A DNA stretch of 64,000 bases from a virus, in IMG/VR virus record IMGVR_UViG_3300022934_002729, positions 1 to 64,000 of that record; one strand, given 5' to 3'. Position numbers and translations under genes: made by a program. Within the stretch, counting starts at the first letter, position 1, and each line of letters begins with the position of its first letter. Below, piece after piece: positions 8,231 to 16,351 of this stretch. The notes beneath the pieces are model-generated. The model saw only the letters and a list, made by a program, of their open reading frames with translations. It did not search any database and was not told where the DNA came from.

Positions 8231-9659
8231 CTAGTCGTCTTTTCAATTTGTATTCAAAAAAGTTTTCGTCATCGTGTATGTTTATTAGGTTATATCCAAT
8301 GTGTTCACAGGTTTCTCTGAGATGTTTTGCACGTTCAACACGTTTTTCAAATGTCAAATCTGGAACAACAGTGCTTACCCATTCTGATTCTGTGTTGTCA
8401 TCAAAACGATACAAATGACTCAACTTATCTGTTAGAGGCGTATTGTCCAGTAGTCGTAGTGTTTTTCCGATGGTAATATCTATACCGTGTTTATAGTAAC
8501 TGTATTTGTGCAATAAGTCAATGCTTTTTTGATGATCGTCGTCGGTTTCTGTTGGATACCCGACTAAAAACATCAGCTGTATTCTTATATCATTCTTGGC
8601 ACATTGATCCAATGTATAAATCATATCTTCTTCGGTAAATCCCTTGATGATATCGTTTCGTACTTTTTCACTTCCGCTTTCAATACCAATACTAACAGAG
8701 TGACCGCCTGCTTTTTTCATATTAACAAAATCTTCCGGAGGCATTTGTGTTTTTGATCTACATATGAATTGACCACTCCAGGTTATATCGCTATTGTATT
8801 CAACCATTGTACTGCATAAATCACGAAATGCTTTCATACTTCCGTTGATCAAACTGTCCATAAATCTGTAAGAAGTTACTCCAAACTTTTCTTTATTGTT
8901 GATCATTTCTTGTGCAATGTTTTCTCCAGTTCTAAATCTATAAGTTGGCCATATTGCTGCAACATTGCAAAAAGTACATTTTCGTACACATCCTCTGCTT
9001 CCAACAATAGGAATAGAAATCTGTGAACTTTGGTAATGTGGAAAGTCTTTGAAAAAATCTTCGTAGTTAGGATATGCTATACTGTTTAAGTCATTCAATG
9101 AGGTTTTGTTTTCTTTGTTGTTTACACTAGGATGATCTTTGCCTTGCAATATATATTGTATAGCTTCTTCCCCTTCGCCGTATACAGCATATTTTGCTAG
9201 TTTGTTGTTTAAAAAATATTCACCTACATCTGCACTTCCTATGCCAGTGTCTTCAGTACCGTTACCGCCTACGATTACTTCAACTGTTGGATAAAGTTCT
9301 TTTATAATTTTTGAAAAGATTATACCTGGATAGATATTATAAACACTGAAAAGTCCGATGCCAATTCGTTTGCAGTTATCAAACGTATCTTTGTAAAGAT
9401 GAATATAAGTTCTAAAAAATTGGTCTGCTTGTTGATGAGCTTCACACGAACTGTCCATATTCTCGATATTGTGTTGCATGAAATAGTTTATCATTGGTTG
9501 TAGATCGATGTCCTGATTTTGTATCCACACGTTTAAATCTTTAGCAACACTGCTAAACCCAACCTGTTCAGCAGCAGCTTTTATATAATAGATACCAGGA
9601 GTAGGACTAGGACTGAATATTTCAACCACAGGCATACTAACTACAACCAAGTCAATCAT
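8226..9659 (-). CDS. B12-binding-type radical SAM protein
   Basis: 477 residues. The N-terminal ~200 residues have the Rossmann-like cobalamin-binding layout of BchE/HpnP-type enzymes (SPTPGIYYIKAAAEQVG; VIVGGNG; VYGEGEEAI). The radical SAM cluster motif is Cys224-x3-Cys228-x2-Cys231 in GSRGCVRKCTFCN, followed by a typical HSVSIGIESGSEKV strand. Such enzymes use cobalamin and SAM for methylations or ring rearrangements on unactivated carbon. It overlaps the sulfotransferase-like gene by 8 nt. The cobalamin-ligating DxHxxG is not evident, so B12 use is inferred from architecture only. Confidence 0.85.
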   Translation of the reverse strand: MIDLVVVSMPVVEIFSPSPTPGIYYIKAAAEQVGFSSVAKDLNVWIQNQDIDLQPMINYFMQHNIENMDSSCEAHQQADQFFRTYIHLYKDTFDNCKRIGIGLFSVYNIYPGIIFSKIIKELYPTVEVIVGGNGTEDTGIGSADVGEYFLNNKLAKYAVYGEGEEAIQYILQGKDHPSVNNKENKTSLNDLNSIAYPNYEDFFKDFPHYQSSQISIPIVGSRGCVRKCTFCNVAAIWPTYRFRTGENIAQEMINNKEKFGVTSYRFMDSLINGSMKAFRDLCSTMVEYNSDITWSGQFICRSKTQMPPEDFVNMKKAGGHSVSIGIESGSEKVRNDIIKGFTEEDMIYTLDQCAKNDIRIQLMFLVGYPTETDDDHQKSIDLLHKYSYYKHGIDITIGKTLRLLDNTPLTDKLSHLYRFDDNTESEWVSTVVPDLTFEKRVERAKHLRETCEHIGYNLINIHDDENFFEYKLKRRLE

Positions 9660-10275
9660 GATTGTATTCCTGAAACTTTTGTTTTATTTCTTCAATATTT
9701 GTAAAATACGATTCATAGTCTACAAGCCGTGATAATTGCCTGTGTATTTTACTTGTAAACGTTAAGTCTTCATAATATACAACAGTGCCTTCACAACTGT
9801 TTAACAGTTTCAATATATAGAAAAATTGTTCTAAACTACGAGTATAATCATAATCAATCCAGTTAGATTTTATATTGTTTGTATAGCTATCATCACCAAT
9901 CTCTACTCCTGCAGTCGACCATTGATTGCAATCTTGAAACAAAAAACTTAAAAACCAACGCCAGCGATCTCGACGTTTTAGTACAAGAACATGATCATCT
10001 TTATAAAAGTCCGTGAACCATGTGTTGTAATAATCCTGTTTTGGTGTTATAAGATAATTTATATGATGCTTGAATGTGTACTCACGTCCTTGTTCACGCT
10101 CATTGTTGAGCCATGCTATTTTAGTTGCTGTATCCCATTCGCTTTTAATGTCGGGATTCAAAAACTCTGCTTTGTCATGTGGCTTGTACACATTGGGTAA
10201 CTGTAGATTTTCACGATCAATGTGTTCGTAATAGTAACTGCTTCCTGCACGTGGTGCACTTAACAACACCTTCAT
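9652..10275 (-). CDS. sulfotransferase-like P-loop protein
   Basis: 207 residues. The N-terminal SAPRAGSSYYYEH loop matches the 5'-phosphosulfate loop of PAPS sulfotransferases (PRSGTT type). VLVLKRRDRWRWFLSFLF resembles the 3'-phosphate-binding RDP strand-helix, and VVYYEDL is typical of the C-terminal part. It would transfer sulfate from PAPS to a hydroxyl, plausibly a glycan or lipid. The APS-kinase-like gene at 3511-3948 could supply PAPS. The start overlaps the previous stop by 4 nt (ATGA type). Confidence 0.7.
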   Translation of the reverse strand: MKVLLSAPRAGSSYYYEHIDRENLQLPNVYKPHDKAEFLNPDIKSEWDTATKIAWLNNEREQGREYTFKHHINYLITPKQDYYNTWFTDFYKDDHVLVLKRRDRWRWFLSFLFQDCNQWSTAGVEIGDDSYTNNIKSNWIDYDYTRSLEQFFYILKLLNSCEGTVVYYEDLTFTSKIHRQLSRLVDYESYFTNIEEIKQKFQEYNHD

Positions 10276-10874
10276 AGATATTCCTCAGCAGGCACAATCA
10301 AGTTGCTTTTTGGTTGCCATACAAAGTCTGGATTTTGTAATCTAATACTATAAACATACTGTACAATAGGCCCAGTTTTAAATAAGAAATCTTTTTCTAA
10401 TTCTAAACTATTATACCATTCACCTTGTGTCCATTCATTGAAACTACTAACTGTCATACGTTTTTTACGCTGATACAGTGCATTGATTGCACGTTTTGTA
10501 ATATCGTGTGTCACATAAAGTATTTCAAATCCGTGTTCTCTGGCCCATGGTATTTGCAATTCTCCCATGCGTAATCCACAGTGAGTAAATCTATAATCTT
10601 TAAGTATATGATATCTACATATTCTTACTGCAGTATCGGGATCATTTGTATAATGACTACGTTCTGCTGCACTAATAGATATAAGTTTATCTTCTACAAA
10701 GCACATCCATGTTTCAATATTAGGATCATCTGGGTCATACGATCTTGCTTTGTATTTTTTTAAACTATCGTTACCTTCTTCTATACTTTTTTTTGCAAAT
10801 TCCCAAATTTTATCACGATAACTATCTGGATCTTCGCTGTATCTATAAATTGAAATGTTCGGTTGTGATTGCAT
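10272..10874 (-). CDS. GNAT-like acyltransferase (tentative)
   Basis: 200 residues. The order of elements resembles a GNAT N-acyltransferase: WMCFVEDKLISISAAERSH (beta hairpin), RICRYHILKDYRFTHCGL (acetyl-CoA-binding strand and loop region), then ILYVTHDITKRAINALYQR, like the late GNAT helix. The Q/RxxGxG/A loop is not clearly conserved, so the call is only moderate. It sits between a 2OG oxygenase and a sulfotransferase-like gene in one operon, which suits an acyl- or acetyl-tailoring role. Confidence 0.5.
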   Translation of the reverse strand: MQSQPNISIYRYSEDPDSYRDKIWEFAKKSIEEGNDSLKKYKARSYDPDDPNIETWMCFVEDKLISISAAERSHYTNDPDTAVRICRYHILKDYRFTHCGLRMGELQIPWAREHGFEILYVTHDITKRAINALYQRKKRMTVSSFNEWTQGEWYNSLELEKDFLFKTGPIVQYVYSIRLQNPDFVWQPKSNLIVPAEEYL

Positions 10875-11637
10875 ATTCTTTATATTTGTTCCAACTTTGT
10901 TCTAGTAATTCATGCCATTTAGATAAATTATAAACACCGTGTATTACTAACTGTACTCTCTCACGCATTTCAAAACCTCTGTTAACACCATGTTCAAACA
11001 CTGCACCATCATATGCAAATGCATTTGTCTCAGGTGGTAGCATTGGATATATTTGTGTAGCATCACTATCTCTAGTCATATAGAAATGTTCATTTCGCCA
11101 ATCAGTAACACGACTCCATCTGAAATGTAAATGACTAGGTGCTTGTGCTTTTAGTACATCACTTATTGCTAGTTCTTCATCATAATGGCAAGGAATGGCC
11201 TGAGGAGATTGTACAAAAAATGCTTGGTGAATTGTGTCAAATGGAAGTGTTTCGATATATTCGATAATATGAGGTAACTCTTGTTTTGCAAAATCATACC
11301 AGTCTGGATTTGCTCCTGCTTGTCCACACATGTTTGGTTTTAAAAATGTTAGTTGCCCAACATTTTTAGTTTGATAATAATATTCCTGTAATACAGGATC
11401 TTCTGCTAGGTTGGCAACATGGTCCATATCTACATCTAAATAAGGTAAATCTATAGGTGTCCATACCATATCACGATAGCCGTTGTATTCATCATTCAAT
11501 GATAGGTATTCGTATGAAGGTCTGTCTACTTTAATTAAACTGCCTGGATCATCATTTATATAACGCCTGACCGGCTCGCCGTTTTCATGATAATCAATTT
11601 TATTATGAACCACACGAAAGTTATCTGTATTGTACAT
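10843..11637 (-). CDS. 2OG oxygenase, Asp/Asn hydroxylase-like
   Basis: 264 residues. A cupin iron site is visible: His151-x-Asp153 (IPCHYDEEL), distal His216 (VFEHGVNRG) and candidate 2OG-binding Arg225/Arg227 (MRERVQLVIHG). The first ~140 residues are specific to this protein. It overlaps the methyltransferase upstream by 17 nt and the GNAT-like gene by 32 nt. Probable Fe(II)/2OG hydroxylase; substrate unknown. Confidence 0.75.
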   Translation of the reverse strand: MYNTDNFRVVHNKIDYHENGEPVRRYINDDPGSLIKVDRPSYEYLSLNDEYNGYRDMVWTPIDLPYLDVDMDHVANLAEDPVLQEYYYQTKNVGQLTFLKPNMCGQAGANPDWYDFAKQELPHIIEYIETLPFDTIHQAFFVQSPQAIPCHYDEELAISDVLKAQAPSHLHFRWSRVTDWRNEHFYMTRDSDATQIYPMLPPETNAFAYDGAVFEHGVNRGFEMRERVQLVIHGVYNLSKWHELLEQSWNKYKEYAITTEHFNL

Positions 11638-12112
11638 CTAATATTGTCCTATGTCCTACAGGTATGTTTAAATCAAAATCATACCTGGTATGCTCGTACT
11701 TATTAAAATAATCTAAATCAGTATACGGCAATTCTTCTGTGTTTTTATTATTTACTTCATGTACAATAGCACGTTTTGTATTATAAAAATTACAAATATG
11801 TTCGAACATAGAAATTGGATCTTTACTATATATTAAAACACTACTAAAAATTACCACATCCGTTGATATGAAAAGCAAATCATCCCAATCTCTGACTTCA
11901 AATTTGTGCTGCGGATATTTTTTCTGTGCATACGCAATTGGTTCTTTGCTAGTATCAAATCCATAATAAAAGTAATCGTGATTATTAAGATAACGATTTA
12001 TTTCTCCAGTACGACATCCTACGTCAACTAAACATTTGCAGTTATTGCTGCGAACAATTTCTGCTTGTTTTTTATATAATACACTTGCCTCAGAACTATC
12101 TAAATAGTTCAT
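11621..12112 (-). CDS. class I SAM-dependent methyltransferase
   Basis: 163 residues from the ATG at 12112, 4 nt after the upstream stop; an in-frame ATG at 12166 would overlap the upstream gene by 50 nt. SAM-binding motif I is CLVDVGCRTGEINRYL, motif II is YYGFDTSKEPIAYAQ, and a VVIFSSVLIY strand follows. It is short for a full methyltransferase but has the whole Rossmann core. The acceptor is unknown; neighbours point to small-molecule or sugar tailoring. Confidence 0.75.
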   Translation of the reverse strand: MNYLDSSEASVLYKKQAEIVRSNNCKCLVDVGCRTGEINRYLNNHDYFYYGFDTSKEPIAYAQKKYPQHKFEVRDWDDLLFISTDVVIFSSVLIYSKDPISMFEHICNFYNTKRAIVHEVNNKNTEELPYTDLDYFNKYEHTRYDFDLNIPVGHRTILDVQYR

Positions 12113-12116
12113 ATCT

Positions 12117-12938
12117 TCAATAGTGTAATTCTTCTGTAGGTGTGATGTGTTGATAATCACAAGCAATTCTCCAAAGCAACCTATTTCTATCTAGTACAGG
12201 TGTACGTCTATGTAACGTAGTAAATTGATCCATTAATAATAAATCTCCACGTTTAAAAATATGATGATATTGATGTTTGCTTTTAAAAATAATAGGCATA
12301 AGTTTTTGAATCATTTCTTCATGATCTATTTTCTTTTTACCCTCCCAAGCACCTACAATAAAATGATAAGGAAAATAAAAATAACTTTTACCAGTGTGCG
12401 GATGTTCTCCTACAAGAGATCTAATACTGCCTCTATTTTTACTCATAAATTCTAATTCAGGATCATCATCATCTAAATGATACATAGTATTGTTTTGGAA
12501 TTTTATTTTAATTTTAATACTTTTCCAATACTCTTGTTCATCTTTAGATAATTCATAAAAAGGATCACTGGTGTTACATATGCTTAATGTTGTATTAATA
12601 TCTTCCTCGATACAATATAATCCAATAACAATTTTATCTATTAGGTGTCTACTATTACCATTACTGTGCCACCCGAGTTCTGTATCTCCGAACATACCAA
12701 TTTTGTTTCCATCGTCGTCACGTTTTCCAGTAACTAAAAATATTTCAGGATATTTTTTTGGATTCATAAACAAGTCAGGTGCTTCGCATTCACCAAACTT
12801 TTTCATTGTTTTAATGTAATCATTTTCAGTTAAATTTTGTTCGTGAAATACAGTCATACCAACATTTTGCAATTCATTTGCAATAAATTGTAAATCATCT
12901 ATCTTAGTAATATCATCTATTCTTCTATTAGGTTGCAT
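12117..12938 (-). CDS. TauD/TfdA-like dioxygenase with His-x-Asn iron site
   Basis: 273 residues, typical of TauD-family 2OG dioxygenases. N-terminal VGMTVFHEQNLTENDY and the family GWH motif are present, then distal His243 (TTLHRRTP) and Arg257 (LLWRIA). The usual iron-binding His-x-Asp/Glu is His91-Ser92-Asn93 here (ELGWHSNGN); the codon is AAT, so Asn is read directly. Loss of the carboxylate could reduce iron binding or open a coordination site. In Fe/2OG halogenases the Asp is replaced by Gly or Ala, which is not the same change. Overlaps the PLP gene by 11 nt. Confidence 0.75.
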   Translation of the reverse strand: MQPNRRIDDITKIDDLQFIANELQNVGMTVFHEQNLTENDYIKTMKKFGECEAPDLFMNPKKYPEIFLVTGKRDDDGNKIGMFGDTELGWHSNGNSRHLIDKIVIGLYCIEEDINTTLSICNTSDPFYELSKDEQEYWKSIKIKIKFQNNTMYHLDDDDPELEFMSKNRGSIRSLVGEHPHTGKSYFYFPYHFIVGAWEGKKKIDHEEMIQKLMPIIFKSKHQYHHIFKRGDLLLMDQFTTLHRRTPVLDRNRLLWRIACDYQHITPTEELHY

Positions 12939-13707
12939 GATACTGCTCCTTGATTAAATCAGCAATACATAATCTATTTGTGTAATTACGTTTAAACTTA
13001 CTATAACACAAATCATCAGAAGTTGCAAGCCAAATTGCATCACTAGGGGTTAAATCTAATTCATTACATATACTTAATTGATATGGTTTAAGTGTATTAT
13101 AAACTAAATCGCTATCTATGTTTTGCATTAAATGTTCTCCTAAACCCATACTATAATAGTTATAATACTTGGCACTAGTATGCAACGGTTCTAGTCTTTT
13201 GTCAGGTGTACGACTCCAATAATATCCAATTCTATAATTACGCAAGCCAAAGCATTTACTAAAACTAAAAAATACACGTTCTACATTACTTGATATATCA
13301 ATATACTTTTTTTCTGTACTTAACAAATATGCTAAATCTAAAACAACTGGTATATCCGTTGGAATTGTACAATAATTACCGTCATAACTTGTCGGATTAC
13401 TAAGATATAAAACTTCCCCAGTTTCTTTACCAGTAACCCATTGATAGTCGTCTGCAGCCATTTTAATTGAACGCTTTTCTTGCCACATCCAATAATTAAG
13501 TCCTTCAGTAATACCATTTAATGGATAAAAATAATCAAAGTCACTTAAATCGCAATATGGTTTTAAGTAATCAACAATTTGGCTTTGATGTTTATGTACT
13601 GCAGTATGATTATTAAATTTGTAAGATTCTACTGTACGTTCTATTTCTCGAATAGGAAACGTACGAATAGCAAGACTTTGATTTAATATTTTTTGAATTT
13701 TTTCCAT
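12928..13707 (-). CDS. PLP-dependent aminotransferase-fold protein
   Basis: 259 residues, much shorter than a normal class I/II aminotransferase (~400). The PLP-binding features are nevertheless in order: NGITEGLNYWMW (phosphate-binding loop), LSNPTSYDG (substrate NP-x-x-G loop), VVLDLAYL (Asp124 for pyridine N, Tyr127) and FFSFSKCFGLRNYRIGYY with Lys151 as Schiff-base lysine. It could be a minimal aminotransferase or decarboxylase. The C-terminal small domain is reduced. It sits between the desaturase and the TauD-like gene. Confidence 0.7.
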   Translation of the reverse strand: MEKIQKILNQSLAIRTFPIREIERTVESYKFNNHTAVHKHQSQIVDYLKPYCDLSDFDYFYPLNGITEGLNYWMWQEKRSIKMAADDYQWVTGKETGEVLYLSNPTSYDGNYCTIPTDIPVVLDLAYLLSTEKKYIDISSNVERVFFSFSKCFGLRNYRIGYYWSRTPDKRLEPLHTSAKYYNYYSMGLGEHLMQNIDSDLVYNTLKPYQLSICNELDLTPSDAIWLATSDDLCYSKFKRNYTNRLCIADLIKEQYHAT

Positions 13708-13709
13708 GA

Positions 13710-14360
13710 TTATACGGTTTTAAAAATGCCAACTTGTATTAATTTTTGTGCAATCCAGCCACCTGTGTCGTATTTGTGCAATCTTATTTTTCTAAAATTA
13801 CTGTGATGTTCTCTGTGAAAACCTTCTCCAGCAATTAAAAAATTTAACCACCAAACATTTGAACCGCCGTCTTCTTTGTGTCCAACTGTATTAAGTAAAC
13901 CAAAACCTAGTTTTGCATGTATAAACGGCATAAGTGCAAATGCTACAAAAAACTTAAAACTTATTAGTAAACTTATTATCCATACTGCAACTACTATTTT
14001 GAACCAGTGATTGTGACAAAATACTAATCTTGGATTAGCATACAAATCTTTTGCATACTTTATAGGTATACGAGGTATGTCCCATGTTGTTAGTAATACT
14101 TTCCAATAACCAATATACTTTGAACTATGTGGATCGTGTTCGGTATCGCTATGTGCATGATGCATTCTATGACTAGCGATCCATCCGATTGGCGAACGTA
14201 TTACTGCAATCATAAGCATTGCAAGCCCAATAGTTTCAAACCATACAGGCACTCGAAATTGATTATGACAGTAGTAACGATGTAATAGTATACTCGCACC
14301 CCAATGAGAAATCAGTGTTCCCCATAGGTATCCAATTGCTATTACCCAAATCCAATCCAT
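13710..14360 (-). CDS. membrane fatty-acid desaturase (acyl-CoA Delta9 type)
   Basis: 216 residues. All three histidine boxes of the desaturase family are present: HRYYCH (27-32), HRMHH (64-68) and HREHH (182-186, after GEG), with an extra NTVGHK motif. Hydrophobic segments at about 4-24, 43-57 and 120-145 predict an integral membrane di-iron enzyme. It would introduce a double bond in a fatty acyl chain in the host membrane. It is shorter than typical bacterial members (~280-300). It overlaps the preceding gene as TAATG. Confidence 0.88.
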   Translation of the reverse strand: MDWIWVIAIGYLWGTLISHWGASILLHRYYCHNQFRVPVWFETIGLAMLMIAVIRSPIGWIASHRMHHAHSDTEHDPHSSKYIGYWKVLLTTWDIPRIPIKYAKDLYANPRLVFCHNHWFKIVVAVWIISLLISFKFFVAFALMPFIHAKLGFGLLNTVGHKEDGGSNVWWLNFLIAGEGFHREHHSNFRKIRLHKYDTGGWIAQKLIQVGIFKTV

Positions 14361-15076
14361 TAAATTGCCTTTACAATATCAACACTTTCTTGCCAGGTCT
14401 GTGTTGCACTTTCAAAATTAATATTTGCAATCACACGATGCTGTGTACCTTGATTGTATGCTTCGTGCCACTGTTTAACGTTCCACAGCACTGGTCTATC
14501 TGTTAGTGCATATCTGCATGTTGCTTCTTCGTCAGTGAGCAAATAACGTTCGTTGTCTTTATTATATGTTTTCCAATAGTATTCGCTCCAGTATACGCCT
14601 ATACTAGGATCATCTGGTATGTAACCATCTACATCCTCATACTCAGGCCAACTAGTAATAGTGTTTTCGTCACAGCCTGCAATTGGAAAAATTAAACTTG
14701 CAACACTGCTAGTATAATGATGTCTATGACAGAAAAATAAATGTTCTACATTTTTAAAACTTGGCTGTGTTGGATCACTTTGAAAAAACTTAATAGCACG
14801 TGTAAACCCAAAACGCCCTAGCATATCGCTTAATTCACGATAAGGTTCTATGTCTGCTAGATATACAACCTGCATAAGAGGTTTGTCTGGATCGTAAAGT
14901 GCATAATGCTCTTTTATGTGTTCTTTAAAAAATTCCGATTCGGGCTCTTGTGTATATATATTTGGTAAATGCGAGAATATTTCCATGCATTGATCATGCA
15001 TCCATTGTAGACCAGACGTTAAATCTGGCTCGCATACAAAGTTTGTTGCTAGTGTTGGATCTGTTAAAATTGGCAT
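14360..15076 (-). CDS. cupin-like protein, possible 2OG oxygenase relative
   Basis: 238 residues from the ATG at 15076, placed exactly 5 nt after a late-type box. The C-terminal half has strand patterns of Asp/Asn-hydroxylase-like cupins (SLIFPIAGCDENTITSWP; RPVLWNVKQWHEAYNQG; HRVIANINF), with a His and an Arg near the expected distal positions. The H-x-D pair is missing; CHRHHYTSS stands in its place. It may therefore bind metal differently or be inactive. First gene of the unit that reads through the desaturase. Confidence 0.6.
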   Translation of the reverse strand: MPILTDPTLATNFVCEPDLTSGLQWMHDQCMEIFSHLPNIYTQEPESEFFKEHIKEHYALYDPDKPLMQVVYLADIEPYRELSDMLGRFGFTRAIKFFQSDPTQPSFKNVEHLFFCHRHHYTSSVASLIFPIAGCDENTITSWPEYEDVDGYIPDDPSIGVYWSEYYWKTYNKDNERYLLTDEEATCRYALTDRPVLWNVKQWHEAYNQGTQHRVIANINFESATQTWQESVDIVKAI

Positions 15077-15080
15077 ATTG

Positions 15081-16208
15081 CTATTTATTAACTTTTCTTT
15101 TTGGTATTTTACTGTCTGCACTACTAACACATGCAGGTGTAGTACAAACACGTGGTCCGTCAAACAGTTTAAATCCTGTTTCTATATTACCTAGAGGAAC
15201 ATCATGACAACTGTAACTACGCTTAATACTGCCATCAGGCTCACGGATAATAATACCGCTATACCCACTCTGACACATCCATCCTTCAAACTTGTTAAAT
15301 CCGAAAGCATTAAATCTCTCCGCTTGGTCCATGTACCATTTTTTGCCTTTACTATCTGTAAATTCTACTTGCATATGCCACGGTACGCTTTTATCATTTT
15401 CGCCTATTGCATAAGGCGGCAATTCGAAACTTGGCCTTGGACGAGCGGCCCATTTTCGCTTTGACTCAGTATACGCCATTTGCGGCATACCGTTCCACAA
15501 TCGCTGTAACATTTCTTCTGTATAACCGTCCACGACTCTTGACGCCGTTGGGTCGCTTTGTGGTTTAAGGGTAACGTTGATTCCTTGTTCGTGAAAGAAC
15601 AGGGCGTTTTCCCAGTCCTTTTCAAACCACTCGGGAACCATGACCATATTGATTGTAATTTGAACATCGTGCTCCTGACACAGGATTAATTTATCTGCAA
15701 AGTCCTGCATCTTCTCACGTGTATTTAAGTGTTCTGTGTGTAAACTAGCGGTTATACTTGCTCTATGAAAGGGCTTTGCACGTTCTACATAATCTTCAAA
15801 CCATTTCATAGGACGACTACAGTTTGATGTCATATGTATGGAAGTATAATTAGTATTAGGCACATCATCAGCCAAGTAACCAAGTATGTCCAAGTACCCT
15901 GGATGAAAAGTAGGCTCACCGCCAGACAAACTAAAATGGAAACTGTTAAAACCGTTATCACGTGCTTGCCTCTTTATTTCATCAATAGTCTTAAGACATA
16001 AGTCGGTGGGTCTGTGGTCTTTACGATCTGATCGGGCGTAGGGCCAACAATAGCTGCAACGATAATTGCAAAACCTACCAAGTAACCAACTAACAGTAAA
16101 CAAATCTCTGTAAAGAAGAGTACGTTGCCCAACTTGGACAATGTCATCGTACGGAATTTTTGTAAAGTCATACTCACTCCATTTTAAATCTTCATTGGAC
16201 TCTGCCAT
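15081..16208 (-). CDS. radical SAM protein
   Basis: 375 residues. Cluster motif Cys47-x3-Cys51-x2-Cys54 (FCNYRCSYCWP), followed by SLSGGEPTF at about 94-102 and a TSNCSRP strand. The C-terminal part has several Cys (WMCQSGYSG, YSCHDVPLG, CTTPACVS), consistent with an auxiliary Fe-S cluster. It generates a 5'-deoxyadenosyl radical; the substrate is unknown. The small gene 16192-16350 overlaps its start, and two genes upstream is a QueC-like PP-loop ATPase. Confidence 0.88.
   Translation of the reverse strand: MAESNEDLKWSEYDFTKIPYDDIVQVGQRTLLYRDLFTVSWLLGRFCNYRCSYCWPYARSDRKDHRPTDLCLKTIDEIKRQARDNGFNSFHFSLSGGEPTFHPGYLDILGYLADDVPNTNYTSIHMTSNCSRPMKWFEDYVERAKPFHRASITASLHTEHLNTREKMQDFADKLILCQEHDVQITINMVMVPEWFEKDWENALFFHEQGINVTLKPQSDPTASRVVDGYTEEMLQRLWNGMPQMAYTESKRKWAARPRPSFELPPYAIGENDKSVPWHMQVEFTDSKGKKWYMDQAERFNAFGFNKFEGWMCQSGYSGIIIREPDGSIKRSYSCHDVPLGNIETGFKLFDGPRVCTTPACVSSADSKIPKRKVNK
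15082..15089 (-). promoter_or_regulatory. late-type promoter box AATAAATA, leaderless spacing (minus)
   Basis: Minus-strand AATAAATA followed by GCAAT and then the ATG at 15076: exactly 5 nt. It overlaps the end of the upstream radical SAM gene. No Shine-Dalgarno sequence fits in the gap. Confidence 0.55.
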
Positions 16209-16350
16209 CTAATCTCATTTCCAAATATTTAATAACTTGTTCAAACATTACTTTTAATTCAGTATCGTTTGTTTCTTCATACATTAATCTTACTTCTTTT
16301 AATTCTTCTTCAAATAAAGTTTTAACACTTACAATTTTATGATCAGCCAA
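16192..16350 (-). CDS. small acidic/helical protein, TTG start
   Basis: 52 residues if it starts at TTG 16350, where GGAG lies 8 nt upstream, inside the 3' end of the PP-loop gene. The protein is a charged helix (KTLFEEELKEVRLMYEE, then VMFEQVIKYLEMRLDG). Its stop overlaps the start of the radical SAM gene at 16208. It fills the only otherwise empty 140-bp gap of the operon. No family recognised; it could be a partner or regulator of the adjacent enzymes. Confidence 0.5.
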   Translation of the reverse strand: MADHKIVSVKTLFEEELKEVRLMYEETNDTELKVMFEQVIKYLEMRLDGRVQ

Positions 16351-16351
16351 A

